A DNA stretch of 64,000 bases from TMED8 sp038125725 (lineage in GTDB: Bacteria > Pseudomonadota > Alphaproteobacteria > Rhodospirillales > Casp-alpha2): contig JAYPEK010000005.1 of NCBI GenBank assembly GCA_038125725.1, positions 62,001 to 126,000 of the forward strand. The letters run 5' to 3'. The notes beneath the pieces were generated by a model that was not told where the DNA came from, did not search any database, and saw only the letters and a program-made list of their open reading frames with translations. Position 1 is the stretch's first letter. The number at the start of each line of letters is the position of its first letter. This document shows, one piece after another, positions 24,638-34,368 of this stretch. The translations under genes were made by a program, and so were the position numbers.

Positions 24638-24928
24638 ATGGTGGCACCGTTATCGGGAGACGAACGCGCGGCGGCGCTTTCGGGATTGGACGGCTGGTCG
24701 GAGGTCGAAGGCCGCGATGCCATTACCAAGACTTACGCCTTCGAGGACTTCAACGCCGCGTTCGGCTTCATGACCCGCGCCGCCCTCTATGCCGACAAGG
24801 CCGATCATCACCCGGAGTGGTTCAACGTCTACAACCGCATCGAGGTGACGCTGGCCACCCACGATGCCGGCGGCGTCACCGAGAAGGATATCGCCTTGGC
24901 GCGTTTCATGGACGGAGCCGCGTCATGA
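24638..24928 (+). CDS. phhB: 4a-hydroxytetrahydrobiopterin dehydratase (PCD/DCoH)
   Basis: A 96-residue pterin-4a-carbinolamine dehydratase. The catalytic signature is complete: 'KADHHPEWFNVYNRIEVTLA' with the tandem His and Trp, followed by 'THDAGGVTEKDIALA' with the third catalytic His. It normally recycles the pterin produced by phenylalanine hydroxylase or assists other pterin enzymes. No phenylalanine hydroxylase gene is near. The start has a GGGAGGA ribosome-binding site. Its stop overlaps the next gene's ATG (ATGA), so the two are translationally coupled. Confidence 0.93.
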   Translation: MVAPLSGDERAAALSGLDGWSEVEGRDAITKTYAFEDFNAAFGFMTRAALYADKADHHPEWFNVYNRIEVTLATHDAGGVTEKDIALARFMDGAAS

Positions 24929-25155
24929 GCCGCGCCAATGTGGAGACCCTGGCCGGCAAGCTGGCCGATGGTGCGCTTTCCATCGGCGACGACCCGGCCC
25001 CAGCCGACCTGGTGGCGCTGGGCGAGGCCAACGGGCTCGTGTTTTCGGAAGACGATCTCGCCAGCTTCCTGCGCCTCAAGATCGCCGGCGCGGAAAGCCT
25101 GCCGCGTCCCTGGGGTTGGGCGGTGGCGCGCAAGCTGGGCCTGGTCAGGTCCTAG
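24925..25155 (+). CDS. Small conserved hypothetical protein coupled to phhB
   Basis: A 76-residue soluble protein that starts within the phhB stop codon (ATGA). Sequence: an amphipathic N-terminal helix ('NVETLAGKLADGAL'), an acidic middle ('FSEDDLASFLRLKIAGAESL') and a basic C-terminus ('RPWGWAVARKLGLVRS'). The pattern of short helices resembles Nif11-like or small winged-helix proteins, but no family is certain. Coupling to phhB suggests a shared function. The convergent nitroreductase stop is 2 bases downstream. Confidence 0.6.
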   Translation: MSRANVETLAGKLADGALSIGDDPAPADLVALGEANGLVFSEDDLASFLRLKIAGAESLPRPWGWAVARKLGLVRS

Positions 25156-25157
25156 AC

Positions 25158-25868
25158 CTAGAAGCCGAAGAACTCGGTGTAGGCGTCCAGCGGTTCGCGA
25201 TCGGTAACCAGGGTGTTCTCGATGGCGTCGGGATCGGCATGGCCCAGCGACATGCCGCACATCACCACCTCGCGCTCGTCGATCGGCAGGTGCTCGCGGA
25301 TGACGCGGTGATACTGGGTGAAGGCCACCTGCGGGCAGGTATGCAGCCCCATCTGGCGCGCCATCAGCATGACGTTCTCGAGGTACATGCCGAAATCGAG
25401 GATGTTCGACGCCGGCATCTCGCGGTGCATGGTGAACATCAGCCCCACCGGCGCGTCGAAGAATTTGAAGTTGCGGCCGTGCTGGGCGTGCATCTTCTCC
25501 TTGTCGCCCTTCTCGATGCCGAGCAAGCCATAGAGGTCCCAGCCGACCTTGCGGCGGCGCCCCAGATAGGGCTCCTGGAACTGTTCGGGATAGATCGGGA
25601 TCTCGGCGTCGTGGCCCTCGCCGCCGGCATCGAATTCCTTAAGGATGGCCGCCGACAGCGCCTCCTTGGCGTCGCCGGCCAGGACGTAGGTCATCCACGG
25701 CTGTGAGTTGGTGCCGCTCGGCGCGCGGGCGGAAACGCTGAGGATTTCCTCCACCGTTTCCCTGGAAACCGGGTCCGGCAGGAAGGCGCGCATGGAGCGC
25801 CGGGTCATGATCGCCTCCTCGACGGAGAGCGCGTGGCGGGTGGGCACGGGCTGGGTGTTGGCGGCCAT
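25158..25868 (-). CDS. Nitroreductase family protein
   Basis: A 236-residue FMN-dependent NAD(P)H oxidoreductase. The N-terminal FMN-binding motif is 'IMTRRSMRAFLPDPVSRETV' followed by 'APSGTNSQPW', with the conserved Arg-Arg-Ser and Ser-x-x-Asn-x-Gln-Pro-Trp. The later 'ENVMLMARQMGLHTCPQVAF' matches the family dimer core. The start at 25868 lies 5 bases after the stop of the SDR gene upstream, and the shared orientation of the three genes (SDR 26694, SDR 25874, nitroreductase) indicates an operon. Substrate unknown; quinones, nitroaromatics or enoates are possible. Confidence 0.9.
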   Translation of the reverse strand: MAANTQPVPTRHALSVEEAIMTRRSMRAFLPDPVSRETVEEILSVSARAPSGTNSQPWMTYVLAGDAKEALSAAILKEFDAGGEGHDAEIPIYPEQFQEPYLGRRRKVGWDLYGLLGIEKGDKEKMHAQHGRNFKFFDAPVGLMFTMHREMPASNILDFGMYLENVMLMARQMGLHTCPQVAFTQYHRVIREHLPIDEREVVMCGMSLGHADPDAIENTLVTDREPLDAYTEFFGF

Positions 25869-25873
25869 TAAGT

Positions 25874-26671
25874 CTACTCCCCTATGCGCACCAGCCGGCC
25901 GCCGTCCACGGGCAGCAGCACGCCGGTGATGTATTGAGCTTCGTCGGAGGCCAGGAACAAGGCCGCGTTGGCGACGTCCCAGGCGGTTCCCATCTTGCCG
26001 CGCAGCGGCACCTTGGCGTCGCGCGATTGGCGCACCACGTCGCGCTCGACGCCCTGTTCGCGGGCCCGGCGCTCGATCGCCATCGGCGTGTCCATCAGCC
26101 CCGGCAGGATGGCGTTGGCGCGCACGCCGAAGGGCGCGTTCTCCATGGCCAGGTGCTGGGTCATGGTATTGATGGCGCCTTTCGACGTCTTGTAGGTGAC
26201 GGTGGCGCAAATCGAGATCGACGCGGTGGAAGAGACATTGATGATCGAACCCGATTTCTGTTCGCGCATCACCGGCAGCACGTGCTTGATGGTCATGAAC
26301 ATGCCCTTCAGGTTCATGTCCATGAGCCGCTCCCAGGTGGCGACGTCCAGGTCCGGCGTGGCGCGGTCGTCTTCCGAGCGGCCGACGTTGTTGTGCAGCA
26401 CGTCGATACGCCCGAAGCGGTCGACGCAAGCATCCGCAATGGCGCGGCACTGCTCTTCCTGGGTGATGTCGGCGACCAGCAGCGAGCCCTCGCCGCCTTC
26501 CGCCTTGATCATGAACAGCGTTTCCGCCGCCGACGGTTCGTCCCTGTCGACGACCAGCACCTTGGCCCCTTCCTGGGCGAAACGCAGCGCCGTGGCGCGG
26601 CCGTTGCCCATGGTTTCGCCCGACGTCTGGCCGGCGCCGACGACGATGGCTGTCTTGCCTTCGAGCCTCAT
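25874..26671 (-). CDS. SDR family oxidoreductase
   Basis: A 265-residue classical short-chain dehydrogenase. The NAD(P)-binding motif is unusual in length: 'AIVVGAGQTSGETMGNGRAT', an extended Gly-rich loop. 'VLHNNVG' stands for the NNAG motif, and the catalytic Ser-Tyr-Lys set is 'VSSTASISICATVTYKTSKG'. The acid 'VDRDEP' after beta-2 favours NAD(H). C-terminal 'ITGVLLPVDGG' is typical. It is the middle gene of the SDR-SDR-nitroreductase operon. The start at 26671 follows a GGGGGAGGG leader. Confidence 0.88.
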   Translation of the reverse strand: MRLEGKTAIVVGAGQTSGETMGNGRATALRFAQEGAKVLVVDRDEPSAAETLFMIKAEGGEGSLLVADITQEEQCRAIADACVDRFGRIDVLHNNVGRSEDDRATPDLDVATWERLMDMNLKGMFMTIKHVLPVMREQKSGSIINVSSTASISICATVTYKTSKGAINTMTQHLAMENAPFGVRANAILPGLMDTPMAIERRAREQGVERDVVRQSRDAKVPLRGKMGTAWDVANAALFLASDEAQYITGVLLPVDGGRLVRIGE

Positions 26672-26693
26672 GACGTCCCTCCCCCTTTCGCGC

Positions 26694-27461
26694 TCAGATC
26701 GGCGCCAGGCGGATGGCGCCGTCGAGGCGCACCGTCTCGCCGTTGAGCATGGAATTGGACACCATGTGCATGACCAGCGAGGCGTATTCCTTTGGATCGC
26801 CCAATCGGGACGGAAACGGCACCGAGGCCGCCAGGCTCGCCTGCACCTCTTCCGACAGGCTGTAGAGCATCGGCGTGCCGAAGATGCCGGGCGCAATGGC
26901 CAGTACGCGGATGCCGTGGCGCGCGAACTCGCGCGCGGCCGGCAGCGTCATCGACGCGACGCCGCCCTTCGACGCCGAATAGGCGGCCTGGCCGATCTGG
27001 CCTTCGAAGGCGGCGACCGAAGCTGTATTGACGATGACACCACGCTCGCCGCCGTCCAGCGGGTCGAGGGCCTGCATGCCGGCGGCGGCCAGACGCATCA
27101 GATTGAAGGTGCCGATCAGGTTGACCTGGATGGTCTTGGCGAAGGTATCCAGGGGCTGCGGGCCGTCGCGGCCGACGATCTTCGCCGGTGGCGCGATGCC
27201 GGCGCAACTGACCGCGATGCGCGCCGCCCCATGCGCCTCGGCGGCACCGCCCATGGCGGCTTCCAGGCTGGCGGCGTCGGAAACGTCGCAGGCGAAAGCA
27301 GCACCGCCGATCTCGGCCGCGACCGCCTTGGCGCCTTCCTCGTTACGGTCCAGCACCGCCACCTTGGCTTCTGCATCGGCGAGCGCACGCGCCGTCGCCT
27401 CGCCCAGTCCAGATGCGGCACCCGTCACCACCGCAGCCAACCCCTTCGCATCCATGGTCAT
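26694..27461 (-). CDS. SDR family 3-hydroxyacyl-CoA dehydrogenase-like enzyme
   Basis: A 255-residue SDR resembling type II 3-hydroxyacyl-CoA dehydrogenase (HSD17B10-like). Visible are 'AAVVTGAASGLGEATARALA' (Gly-rich loop), 'VAVLDRNEE' (NAD preference), 'SCAGIAPPAKIVGRDGPQPL' with the characteristic insert, catalytic Ser-Tyr-Lys in 'NTASVAAFEGQIGQAAYSAS' plus 'KGG', and 'GIFGTPMLYSL'. It would oxidise 3-hydroxyacyl-CoAs in fatty or branched-chain acid breakdown. The start at 27461 (Met-Thr-Met) has a GCGAGGA site. First gene of its operon; divergent from the YkvA-type gene. Confidence 0.88.
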   Translation of the reverse strand: MTMDAKGLAAVVTGAASGLGEATARALADAEAKVAVLDRNEEGAKAVAAEIGGAAFACDVSDAASLEAAMGGAAEAHGAARIAVSCAGIAPPAKIVGRDGPQPLDTFAKTIQVNLIGTFNLMRLAAAGMQALDPLDGGERGVIVNTASVAAFEGQIGQAAYSASKGGVASMTLPAAREFARHGIRVLAIAPGIFGTPMLYSLSEEVQASLAASVPFPSRLGDPKEYASLVMHMVSNSMLNGETVRLDGAIRLAPI

Positions 27462-27526
27462 ATCCTCGCCATCATTGTGGATTATCGGCATTTGTCTTAT
27501 CACGGGCGGCGGGAGCATCAAGGCCC

Positions 27527-27877
27527 ATGGCGCGAAAATCGGACCCTGGTTCAGAGGGTGAAACGGAAAAGGAAGCGCGGGTGCGCCGCGACCTTCCCGG
27601 CAAGGTGCGGCGCACTATCGGCCGCGTGCCGTTCGTCGAAAGCGCCGTCGCCGCCTGGTATTGCGCGCGCGATCCGGTAACACCGAAACACGTCAAAGCG
27701 GCGATCATCGCGGCGCTGGCCTATTTCATCATCCCAATCGACGCCATCCCAGACGTGCTGGTGCTGCTGGGCTATACGGATGATGCGGCAGTGTTCTGGG
27801 CCACCTGGCGGCACGTTTCCAAGTACGTCAACGATGACCACCGGGCGCGGGCGCGAAACTACTTGGAAGGCCTGTGA
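27527..27877 (+). CDS. YkvA family (DUF1232) membrane protein
   Basis: A 116-residue protein with a charged N-terminus and the DUF1232 core at about residues 45-95: 'DPVTPKHVKAAIIAALAYFI' followed by 'IPIDAIPDVLVLLGYTDDAA'. The conserved Pro-x-Asp-x-x-Pro-Asp in a hydrophobic hairpin is the family hallmark. Function is not established for the family. It is oriented away from the SDR operon, 66 bases from it, and lies 72 bases upstream of acetoacetyl-CoA synthetase. Confidence 0.85.
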   Translation: MARKSDPGSEGETEKEARVRRDLPGKVRRTIGRVPFVESAVAAWYCARDPVTPKHVKAAIIAALAYFIIPIDAIPDVLVLLGYTDDAAVFWATWRHVSKYVNDDHRARARNYLEGL

Positions 27878-27949
27878 GCGGCTTGAACCGCTTGCCCGCG
27901 CTCGCCATACTCGCGTCAACGAAGAACAATCAACGACAGGGAGCCCACG

Positions 27950-29899
<1,950 letters not shown>

Positions 29900-29911
29900 G
29901 GAGGAGTGGCC

Positions 29912-30760
29912 ATGGCCATGCAGATCAATCCAATGACGCCGATCCTAGGCGCCGAGGTCTTGGGCGTCGATTTGTCCAATCCCATCGACGATGAAACCTT
30001 CGCCGCCATCAACGATGCGCTGGTCAAGCATTCGGTCATCGTCATCCGCGACCAAGACCTCTCGCCGGAAGCGTTGATCGATTTCAGCCGCCGTTTCGGC
30101 CCGCTCATGGTGCATGTCTTGAAAGAGGCCTTGTTGGACGGGCATCCGGAAATCTACAAGCTCTCCAACGTCAAGAAGAACGGCAAGGCGCAGGGCCGGG
30201 CCAACGCCGGGCAGTACTGGCATTCCGACCTGACCTACGAGCCGGTGCCGTCGCTGGGTTCGGTCCTTTACGGGATCGAGGTGCCGGCATGCGGCGGGGA
30301 CACCCTATTCGCCAGCACCGCCCATGCCTTCGAGACTCTATCGGAACCGATGCAGGAAATGCTCGAGGAATTGACAGCCGAGCATCTATTCGCGCACGCC
30401 TTTCGCGGCGGTTCAAATCCCGCCGCGCGCGCGGGCGATCCCTTATCCGAACGGCCGCCGGTCGTGCATCCGGTGGTACGGACACATCCGGAAAGCGGCC
30501 GCAAGTGCCTGTTCGTCAACGACGGTTTCACGGTGCGAATCAACGAAGTCACGCCGGCCGAGAGCCAGGCGTTATTGAGCTATCTGTACGGCCATATGAC
30601 CCGACCGGAAGTGGTTTACCGCCACAAATGGCACCCCGGCGACGCCGTCGTCTGGGACAATCGGGCCCTGGTGCACCGGGGTGTTGGCGACTATGACGAG
30701 AGCCAACACCGCCACATGTACCGCACCACGATCGAGGACACGGCCGCCCGCAACCATTGA
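29912..30760 (+). CDS. TauD/TfdA family Fe(II)/2-oxoglutarate dioxygenase
   Basis: A 282-residue dioxygenase. It begins 'MAMQINPMTPILGAEVLGVD', typical of the family. Iron ligands are the His and Asp in 'YWHSDLTYEPVPSLG' and the distal His in 'NRALVHRGVGDYDE'. The 2-oxoglutarate-binding Arg lies in 'HRHMYRTTIED'. The ATG at 29912 is chosen because a GGGAGGAG site lies 6 bases upstream; GTG 29906 overlaps that site. It follows acetoacetyl-CoA synthetase and precedes an MBL hydrolase in one likely transcription unit. It differs clearly from the other TauD-type protein (11493), so the two probably have different substrates. Confidence 0.88.
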   Translation: MAMQINPMTPILGAEVLGVDLSNPIDDETFAAINDALVKHSVIVIRDQDLSPEALIDFSRRFGPLMVHVLKEALLDGHPEIYKLSNVKKNGKAQGRANAGQYWHSDLTYEPVPSLGSVLYGIEVPACGGDTLFASTAHAFETLSEPMQEMLEELTAEHLFAHAFRGGSNPAARAGDPLSERPPVVHPVVRTHPESGRKCLFVNDGFTVRINEVTPAESQALLSYLYGHMTRPEVVYRHKWHPGDAVVWDNRALVHRGVGDYDESQHRHMYRTTIEDTAARNH

Positions 30761-30814
30761 CACGACCGGCGGGGCATGGTTCCAACGCTGACGAAAAGTC
30801 GCGGAGGTCCAGCC

Positions 30815-31453
30815 ATGCAGGCGGTCATCATCCCGGTCACGCCGTTTCAACAGAACTGTACGCTGATGTGGTGCACGGACACCATGGAAGGTGCCATCGT
30901 CGATCCCGGCGGCGAGATCGACCGGCTGCTCGGCATCATCGAGGACCAGGGCGTCAAGCTGGTGAAGATTCTGGTCACGCACGGCCACATCGACCATGCC
31001 GGCGGCGTCGCCGACCTGGCGGAACGGTTGAGCATTCCCATCGAAGGCCCGCACGAGGACGACAAGTTCTGGATCGATCAATTGACCGAACAAGGCGACC
31101 GTTTCGGCACCGGCGAGAACGCGCGTTCCTTCACCCCGGACCGCTGGCTCGAGGGCGGCGACACCGTCAGCTTCGGCAACGTCACCTTGCAGGTCCGCCA
31201 CTGCCCCGGCCACACACCGGGCCACGTCATCTTCTTTCACGAAGGGCTTCGCGTCGCACAGGTCGGCGACGTCTTGTTTCAGGGTTCCATCGGGCGAACG
31301 GATTTCCCGCGCGGCGACCATGCGACGCTGCTTGCCTCGATCAAGAACGAGCTCTGGCCGCTCGGCGACGACGTCACCTTCATTCCCGGCCACGGCCCGA
31401 CGTCGACCTTCGGCCATGAACGGCGAACCAACCCGTTCGTCGCCGACCGCTAG
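30815..31453 (+). CDS. MBL-fold metallohydrolase (YcbL/glyoxalase II-like)
   Basis: A 212-residue metallo-beta-lactamase-fold hydrolase. The metal motif is 'LVTHGHIDHAGGVADLAE' (His-x-His-x-Asp-His). Further ligands are in 'RHCPGHTPGHVIF' and 'VGDVLFQGSIGRTDFPRGD', and the terminal His is in 'FIPGHGPTSTFGHERRTNPF'. This set matches the YcbL group related to glyoxalase II. It probably hydrolyses a thioester or lactone. The ATG at 30815 has a perfect GGAGG site; the frame extends 13 codons upstream but without one. It ends 9 bases before a degenerate receiver gene. Confidence 0.9.
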   Translation: MQAVIIPVTPFQQNCTLMWCTDTMEGAIVDPGGEIDRLLGIIEDQGVKLVKILVTHGHIDHAGGVADLAERLSIPIEGPHEDDKFWIDQLTEQGDRFGTGENARSFTPDRWLEGGDTVSFGNVTLQVRHCPGHTPGHVIFFHEGLRVAQVGDVLFQGSIGRTDFPRGDHATLLASIKNELWPLGDDVTFIPGHGPTSTFGHERRTNPFVADR

Positions 31454-31462
31454 CGCGCCGCC

Positions 31463-31963
31463 ATGTACGTGGACGCCCAGAAAGTCGCCCACCGCTGCGT
31501 CGTGATTTATGACCGCGATCTGCAATGGCGGCAGTTTCTGGCACGCGAGTTGAGCGCCATGGGGTTCGAGGAAGTGGTCCAAGCCAACACCCCGCAGGAA
31601 GCCCTGCAAGCGATCCGCGACCATGAAGCGGACGCCCTGGTGACCCTGCACGACCTGAAGCTGGTCAAGTTCCTGCGCACCCACCGCGCCAGCCCCAACC
31701 GGAAAATCATCATCATCCTGGTGACCGCCAACTTGGGTGCCTTGGACGTGCTGCAGGAACGCGACGCCGGCGTCAACGAGATCGTCGCCAAGCCGGCTTC
31801 GGCCGGCCAGGTGATCACGCATCTTTACAATGCGTTGGCCACGCCCCGGGACTTTGTCGATGCCAAGGCCTATCACGGCCCCGACCGCCGTCGCCATAAT
31901 CGCGATTGGGACAAGGAAGAAAGACGCCATGACGGTCAGGATACCGTCAGCGGCCAGGACTAG
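31463..31963 (+). CDS. Degenerate receiver-domain protein
   Basis: A 166-residue protein folded like a response-regulator receiver ('CVVIYDRDLQWRQFLARELS' at the start, 'ANTPQEALQAIRDHEADALV' in the middle, 'IIIILVTANLGALDVLQERD', then 'IVAKPASAGQVITHLYNAL'). The phospho-acceptor position after beta-3 reads 'ALVTLHDLKLVKFLR'. The usual Thr-Asp is replaced by Thr-Leu-His and the loop with Met-Pro is missing, so normal Asp phosphorylation is doubtful. The Lys in 'AKP' is kept. The C-terminal tail is basic and has 'YHGPDRRRH', a phrase seen after CheY-like domains in related bacteria. It lies 9 bases upstream of the receiver-membrane fusion gene, suggesting a joint function. Confidence 0.75.
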   Translation: MYVDAQKVAHRCVVIYDRDLQWRQFLARELSAMGFEEVVQANTPQEALQAIRDHEADALVTLHDLKLVKFLRTHRASPNRKIIIILVTANLGALDVLQERDAGVNEIVAKPASAGQVITHLYNALATPRDFVDAKAYHGPDRRRHNRDWDKEERRHDGQDTVSGQD

Positions 31964-31972
31964 AACCGGCGC

Positions 31973-33154
31973 ATGAGCGACAAGCCGCACGTCCTGATCG
32001 TCGAGGATGAAGAAATCCTCGTTCAGTTCCTCGTCTATCACGTGGAACAGGCTGGCTATCGCGCCACCGCCGTGAATACCGGCGGCGAGATTTTCAATGT
32101 GCTGGAAACCGACCCGGTCAACCTGATCCTGCTCGACCTGGGTTTGCCCGATGGCGATGGCCTGACCCGCGCGCAGCAGATCCGCGAGAAGTTCAAAACC
32201 CCGATCATCGTTCTCACCGCCCGCCAAGGCACCGATGACCGGCTGATGGCGCTCGGTCTTGGCGCCGACGACTACCTAACCAAACCCTGCGACCCACGGG
32301 AATTGCTGCTGCGCATGCGCAATGTCCTGGCCCGCTGCGCCGCCGCACCGCAACCGGAGCCGGAAGTGCCGGTGGCGAAAATCGAAAATCCCGGGGCCAA
32401 GCCGGCGCCGCAGCCAGCACCGCCCCAGCCACGCGCACCCGAACCCGGTCCACGCGACACCGCCCCGCGGCAACGTGAGGGAATGGGCAAAAGTCTCGCG
32501 GCGATCGCCATCGCGCTGTTGATCGTCGCTGTCGGCGGCGGCGGTGCCTGGTGGTATTTGACACAAGCGCCGGCGCCCGCACAGCCTCAAACGCAACCCG
32601 CAGCCTCGGCACTGACGCCGCCCGCTCAAGCACCCGCCCCCGTGGCGCCACCTCAATCCAGCAATCGGGAACCCATCGCACCGCCGGCTTCCGCGCCGGC
32701 ACCGGCGCCGTTGGACGTCACCGTCACGGCGCAACCGAACAGCGCGGTCACGCATGAAGAGGCACCGGAAACCGCCGTCGCCAATCCCACCGATACGCAA
32801 TCCGGTCCGCCGATTTCGGCCACCAGCTACTCATGGGTATTGAAAAGCAAATGCCCGAAACTGCCGCAACTGGAGTGGTGGAGCTTCAAGGACCACACGG
32901 ACATCGTCCGCTACGTCAATCGCCGCCACGGCGGTGACTGGCAGCCCTACATCCAGTCCTGGGTCGATCGGCTATCCAAGCTGCAGGACATCTATAGCCG
33001 GAATTCCGGCATCAAGACCAACACCGGCAAGGTCCTGCAAGGTGCCGATCTGAAGGAATATATCGACCAGACCCAGGCGCGGCTCGACGTGACCATCTGC
33101 CTGTCGCGCGAAGCGGCCGATTTCGCCCACAAGAAATCGCTGCTGCAGCGCTAA
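31973..33154 (+). CDS. Receiver domain fused to a membrane anchor and a periplasmic domain
   Basis: A 393-residue protein of unusual design. Residues 1-120 form a canonical OmpR-type receiver: acidic 'VEDEE', phospho-acceptor Asp55 in 'LILLDLGLPDGDG', switch Thr in 'IIVLTARQGTDD' and Lys in 'DDYLTKP'. A Pro-rich linker (about 123-168) leads to one membrane helix (about 171-193, 'SLAAIAIALLIVAVGGGGAW'). A second Pro/Ala/Gln-rich stretch (to about 282) follows, then a C-terminal domain of ~110 residues with 'WVLKSKCPKLPQLEWWSFKD' and a second Cys in 'VTICLSREAAD'. With the receiver in the cytoplasm, this last domain should be periplasmic. It would carry a phosphorylation signal across the membrane or tether the receiver. 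No kinase gene is adjacent. Confidence 0.85.
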   Translation: MSDKPHVLIVEDEEILVQFLVYHVEQAGYRATAVNTGGEIFNVLETDPVNLILLDLGLPDGDGLTRAQQIREKFKTPIIVLTARQGTDDRLMALGLGADDYLTKPCDPRELLLRMRNVLARCAAAPQPEPEVPVAKIENPGAKPAPQPAPPQPRAPEPGPRDTAPRQREGMGKSLAAIAIALLIVAVGGGGAWWYLTQAPAPAQPQTQPAASALTPPAQAPAPVAPPQSSNREPIAPPASAPAPAPLDVTVTAQPNSAVTHEEAPETAVANPTDTQSGPPISATSYSWVLKSKCPKLPQLEWWSFKDHTDIVRYVNRRHGGDWQPYIQSWVDRLSKLQDIYSRNSGIKTNTGKVLQGADLKEYIDQTQARLDVTICLSREAADFAHKKSLLQR

Positions 33155-33164
33155 CTCCCCGCGC

Positions 33165-33935
33165 TTATTTCTTGCCGGCGAAAACGGCAGACAGCTTTTC
33201 TGCCGGCTCGCCGGTGGTGAAAGCTTCGCCGAAGGTCGAGATACTGTCTTCGGCCGCGGTGTCGGGGTCGACCCGCTCCCAGTGACGGGTCAGCCGTTTC
33301 TGGGCGCGGACGGCATTCGGCCCGGCCTTGCACAGCACACTAACCAACGCATCCACAGTGGCGCGCAAGGCATCGGGGGCGACGACGTCTTCAACGAATC
33401 CCCAGGCCTCAGCACGCGCCGCGTCGATGACTTCACCAGTCAGCACCAGCCGCGCCGCGCGGCCGCGGCCCATCAGGCCCGGCAGCAACGAAGCCTCGAT
33501 CACCGAGGGCAGGCCCACCTGCACCTCCGGCATGCCGAAGCACGCATTGCTGGATGCCACTCGCAGGTCGCAAGCCGCTGCCAACTCCATGCCCGCCCCC
33601 AAGCAAACACCGTCGATTTCAGCCACCACCGGCACCGGCAAATCACGCACCGCCAACATGGCGCCGTGGAGCGCGGCGATGAAGGCCCGCGCCGCACCGG
33701 CATCGGCCAGCGCCCCCATCTCGCGCACGTCGGCGCCACCGACCCAGGCCTTGCCGCCGGCCGCCGACAGCACCACGGCACGCAAGTCGGCGGCAGCGGC
33801 GAGAATTTCGAAGGCTTGCGTCAGCTTGGCGATCATTCCCGAGTTCAGGGCGTTCGATTTCTCCCGCCGGTCGATGACCACGCGCGCAACCCGGCCATCG
33901 CCGACTTGTTCGAAATGGGTTTCGATGTTTTCCAC
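33165..33935 (-). CDS. Enoyl-CoA hydratase/isomerase family protein
   Basis: A 256-residue crotonase-fold enzyme. Oxyanion-hole elements are 'GKAWVGGADVREMGAL' (about 62-77) and 'VAEIDGVCLGAGMELAAACD' (about 104-123), and the Glu in 'GAGMELAAACDLRVASS' plus 'GMPEVQVGLPSVIEASLLP' give the acidic residues expected of active members. 'KSNALNSGMIAKL' is the family N-terminal phrase. The reaction is probably hydration or isomerisation of an enoyl-CoA. Oriented on the minus strand, it converges with the receiver-membrane gene (10 bases apart). A terminator for the microprotein gene lies directly upstream of its start. Confidence 0.88.
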   Translation of the reverse strand: MENIETHFEQVGDGRVARVVIDRREKSNALNSGMIAKLTQAFEILAAAADLRAVVLSAAGGKAWVGGADVREMGALADAGAARAFIAALHGAMLAVRDLPVPVVAEIDGVCLGAGMELAAACDLRVASSNACFGMPEVQVGLPSVIEASLLPGLMGRGRAARLVLTGEVIDAARAEAWGFVEDVVAPDALRATVDALVSVLCKAGPNAVRAQKRLTRHWERVDPDTAAEDSISTFGEAFTTGEPAEKLSAVFAGKK

Positions 33936-33953
33936 GGCCGATCTCCTGCATAC

Positions 33954-33981
33954 GAAAAACGGGAGCCCAGAGGGCTCCCGT
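33954..33981 (-). terminator. Rho-independent terminator of the microprotein gene
   Basis: Stem ACGGGAGCCC/GGGCTCCCGT (33959-33968 with 33973-33981, 4-base loop). On the minus strand it is followed by a run of five T. It lies just downstream of the 27-residue microprotein stop and upstream of the enoyl-CoA hydratase start, so it separates the two transcripts. Confidence 0.8.
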
Positions 33982-34006
33982 CAGTCTACAAAACCAAAAT
34001 GGAAAG

Positions 34007-34090
34007 TCAGTTCTTCTTGGTCAAATACACCAGACCGAGAAGACCGATGCCGCAACCGGCGACCAACGCTGCAATCAGATAAAAATTCAC
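34007..34090 (-). CDS. 27-residue membrane microprotein
   Basis: A 27-codon gene starting at GTG 34090 and ending at TGA 34007. The peptide is MNFYLIAALVAGCGIGLLGL followed by VYLTKKN: a single hydrophobic helix with small residues (Ala, Gly, Cys) and a positively charged C-terminus. A textbook GAGGAGG ribosome-binding site sits 5 bases before the GTG. A rho-independent terminator lies about 25 bases after the stop. The combination of ribosome-binding site, clean membrane helix and dedicated terminator makes it a likely real, monocistronic gene. The Lys-Lys end should stay in the cytoplasm. Function unknown; such microproteins often bind larger membrane complexes. Confidence 0.7.
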   Translation of the reverse strand: MNFYLIAALVAGCGIGLLGLVYLTKKN

Positions 34091-34368
34091 GGGGCCCTCC
34101 TCGTGAGCGTGTTTGTATGTTTAAGGAATCTCACACCCCGATGAGACTCGTTGACCACCCTCTTAACGGGAGAGTCTGAAGGATATCTGACAACGGTCAA
34201 CAGGCTGCCGCAATGGGCCGCCAACGAATCGGGGAAAACCTGTGGACAGTTCATCGATTTCTATTTTTATGAGAATTTATTGAAATGGATTCAGGTTAAT
34301 CTTGGGCGCATTACATAGCCGATTCGGGCGGGACATGGCCGCGCGATCCCGGTATATCTTTGCTTGTC

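Noticed and set aside
34150..34201. Inverted repeat GTTGACC ... GGTCAAC upstream of the microprotein gene
   Set aside because: The arms are only 7 bases and 38 bases apart, which is weak for an operator or hairpin; could be chance.
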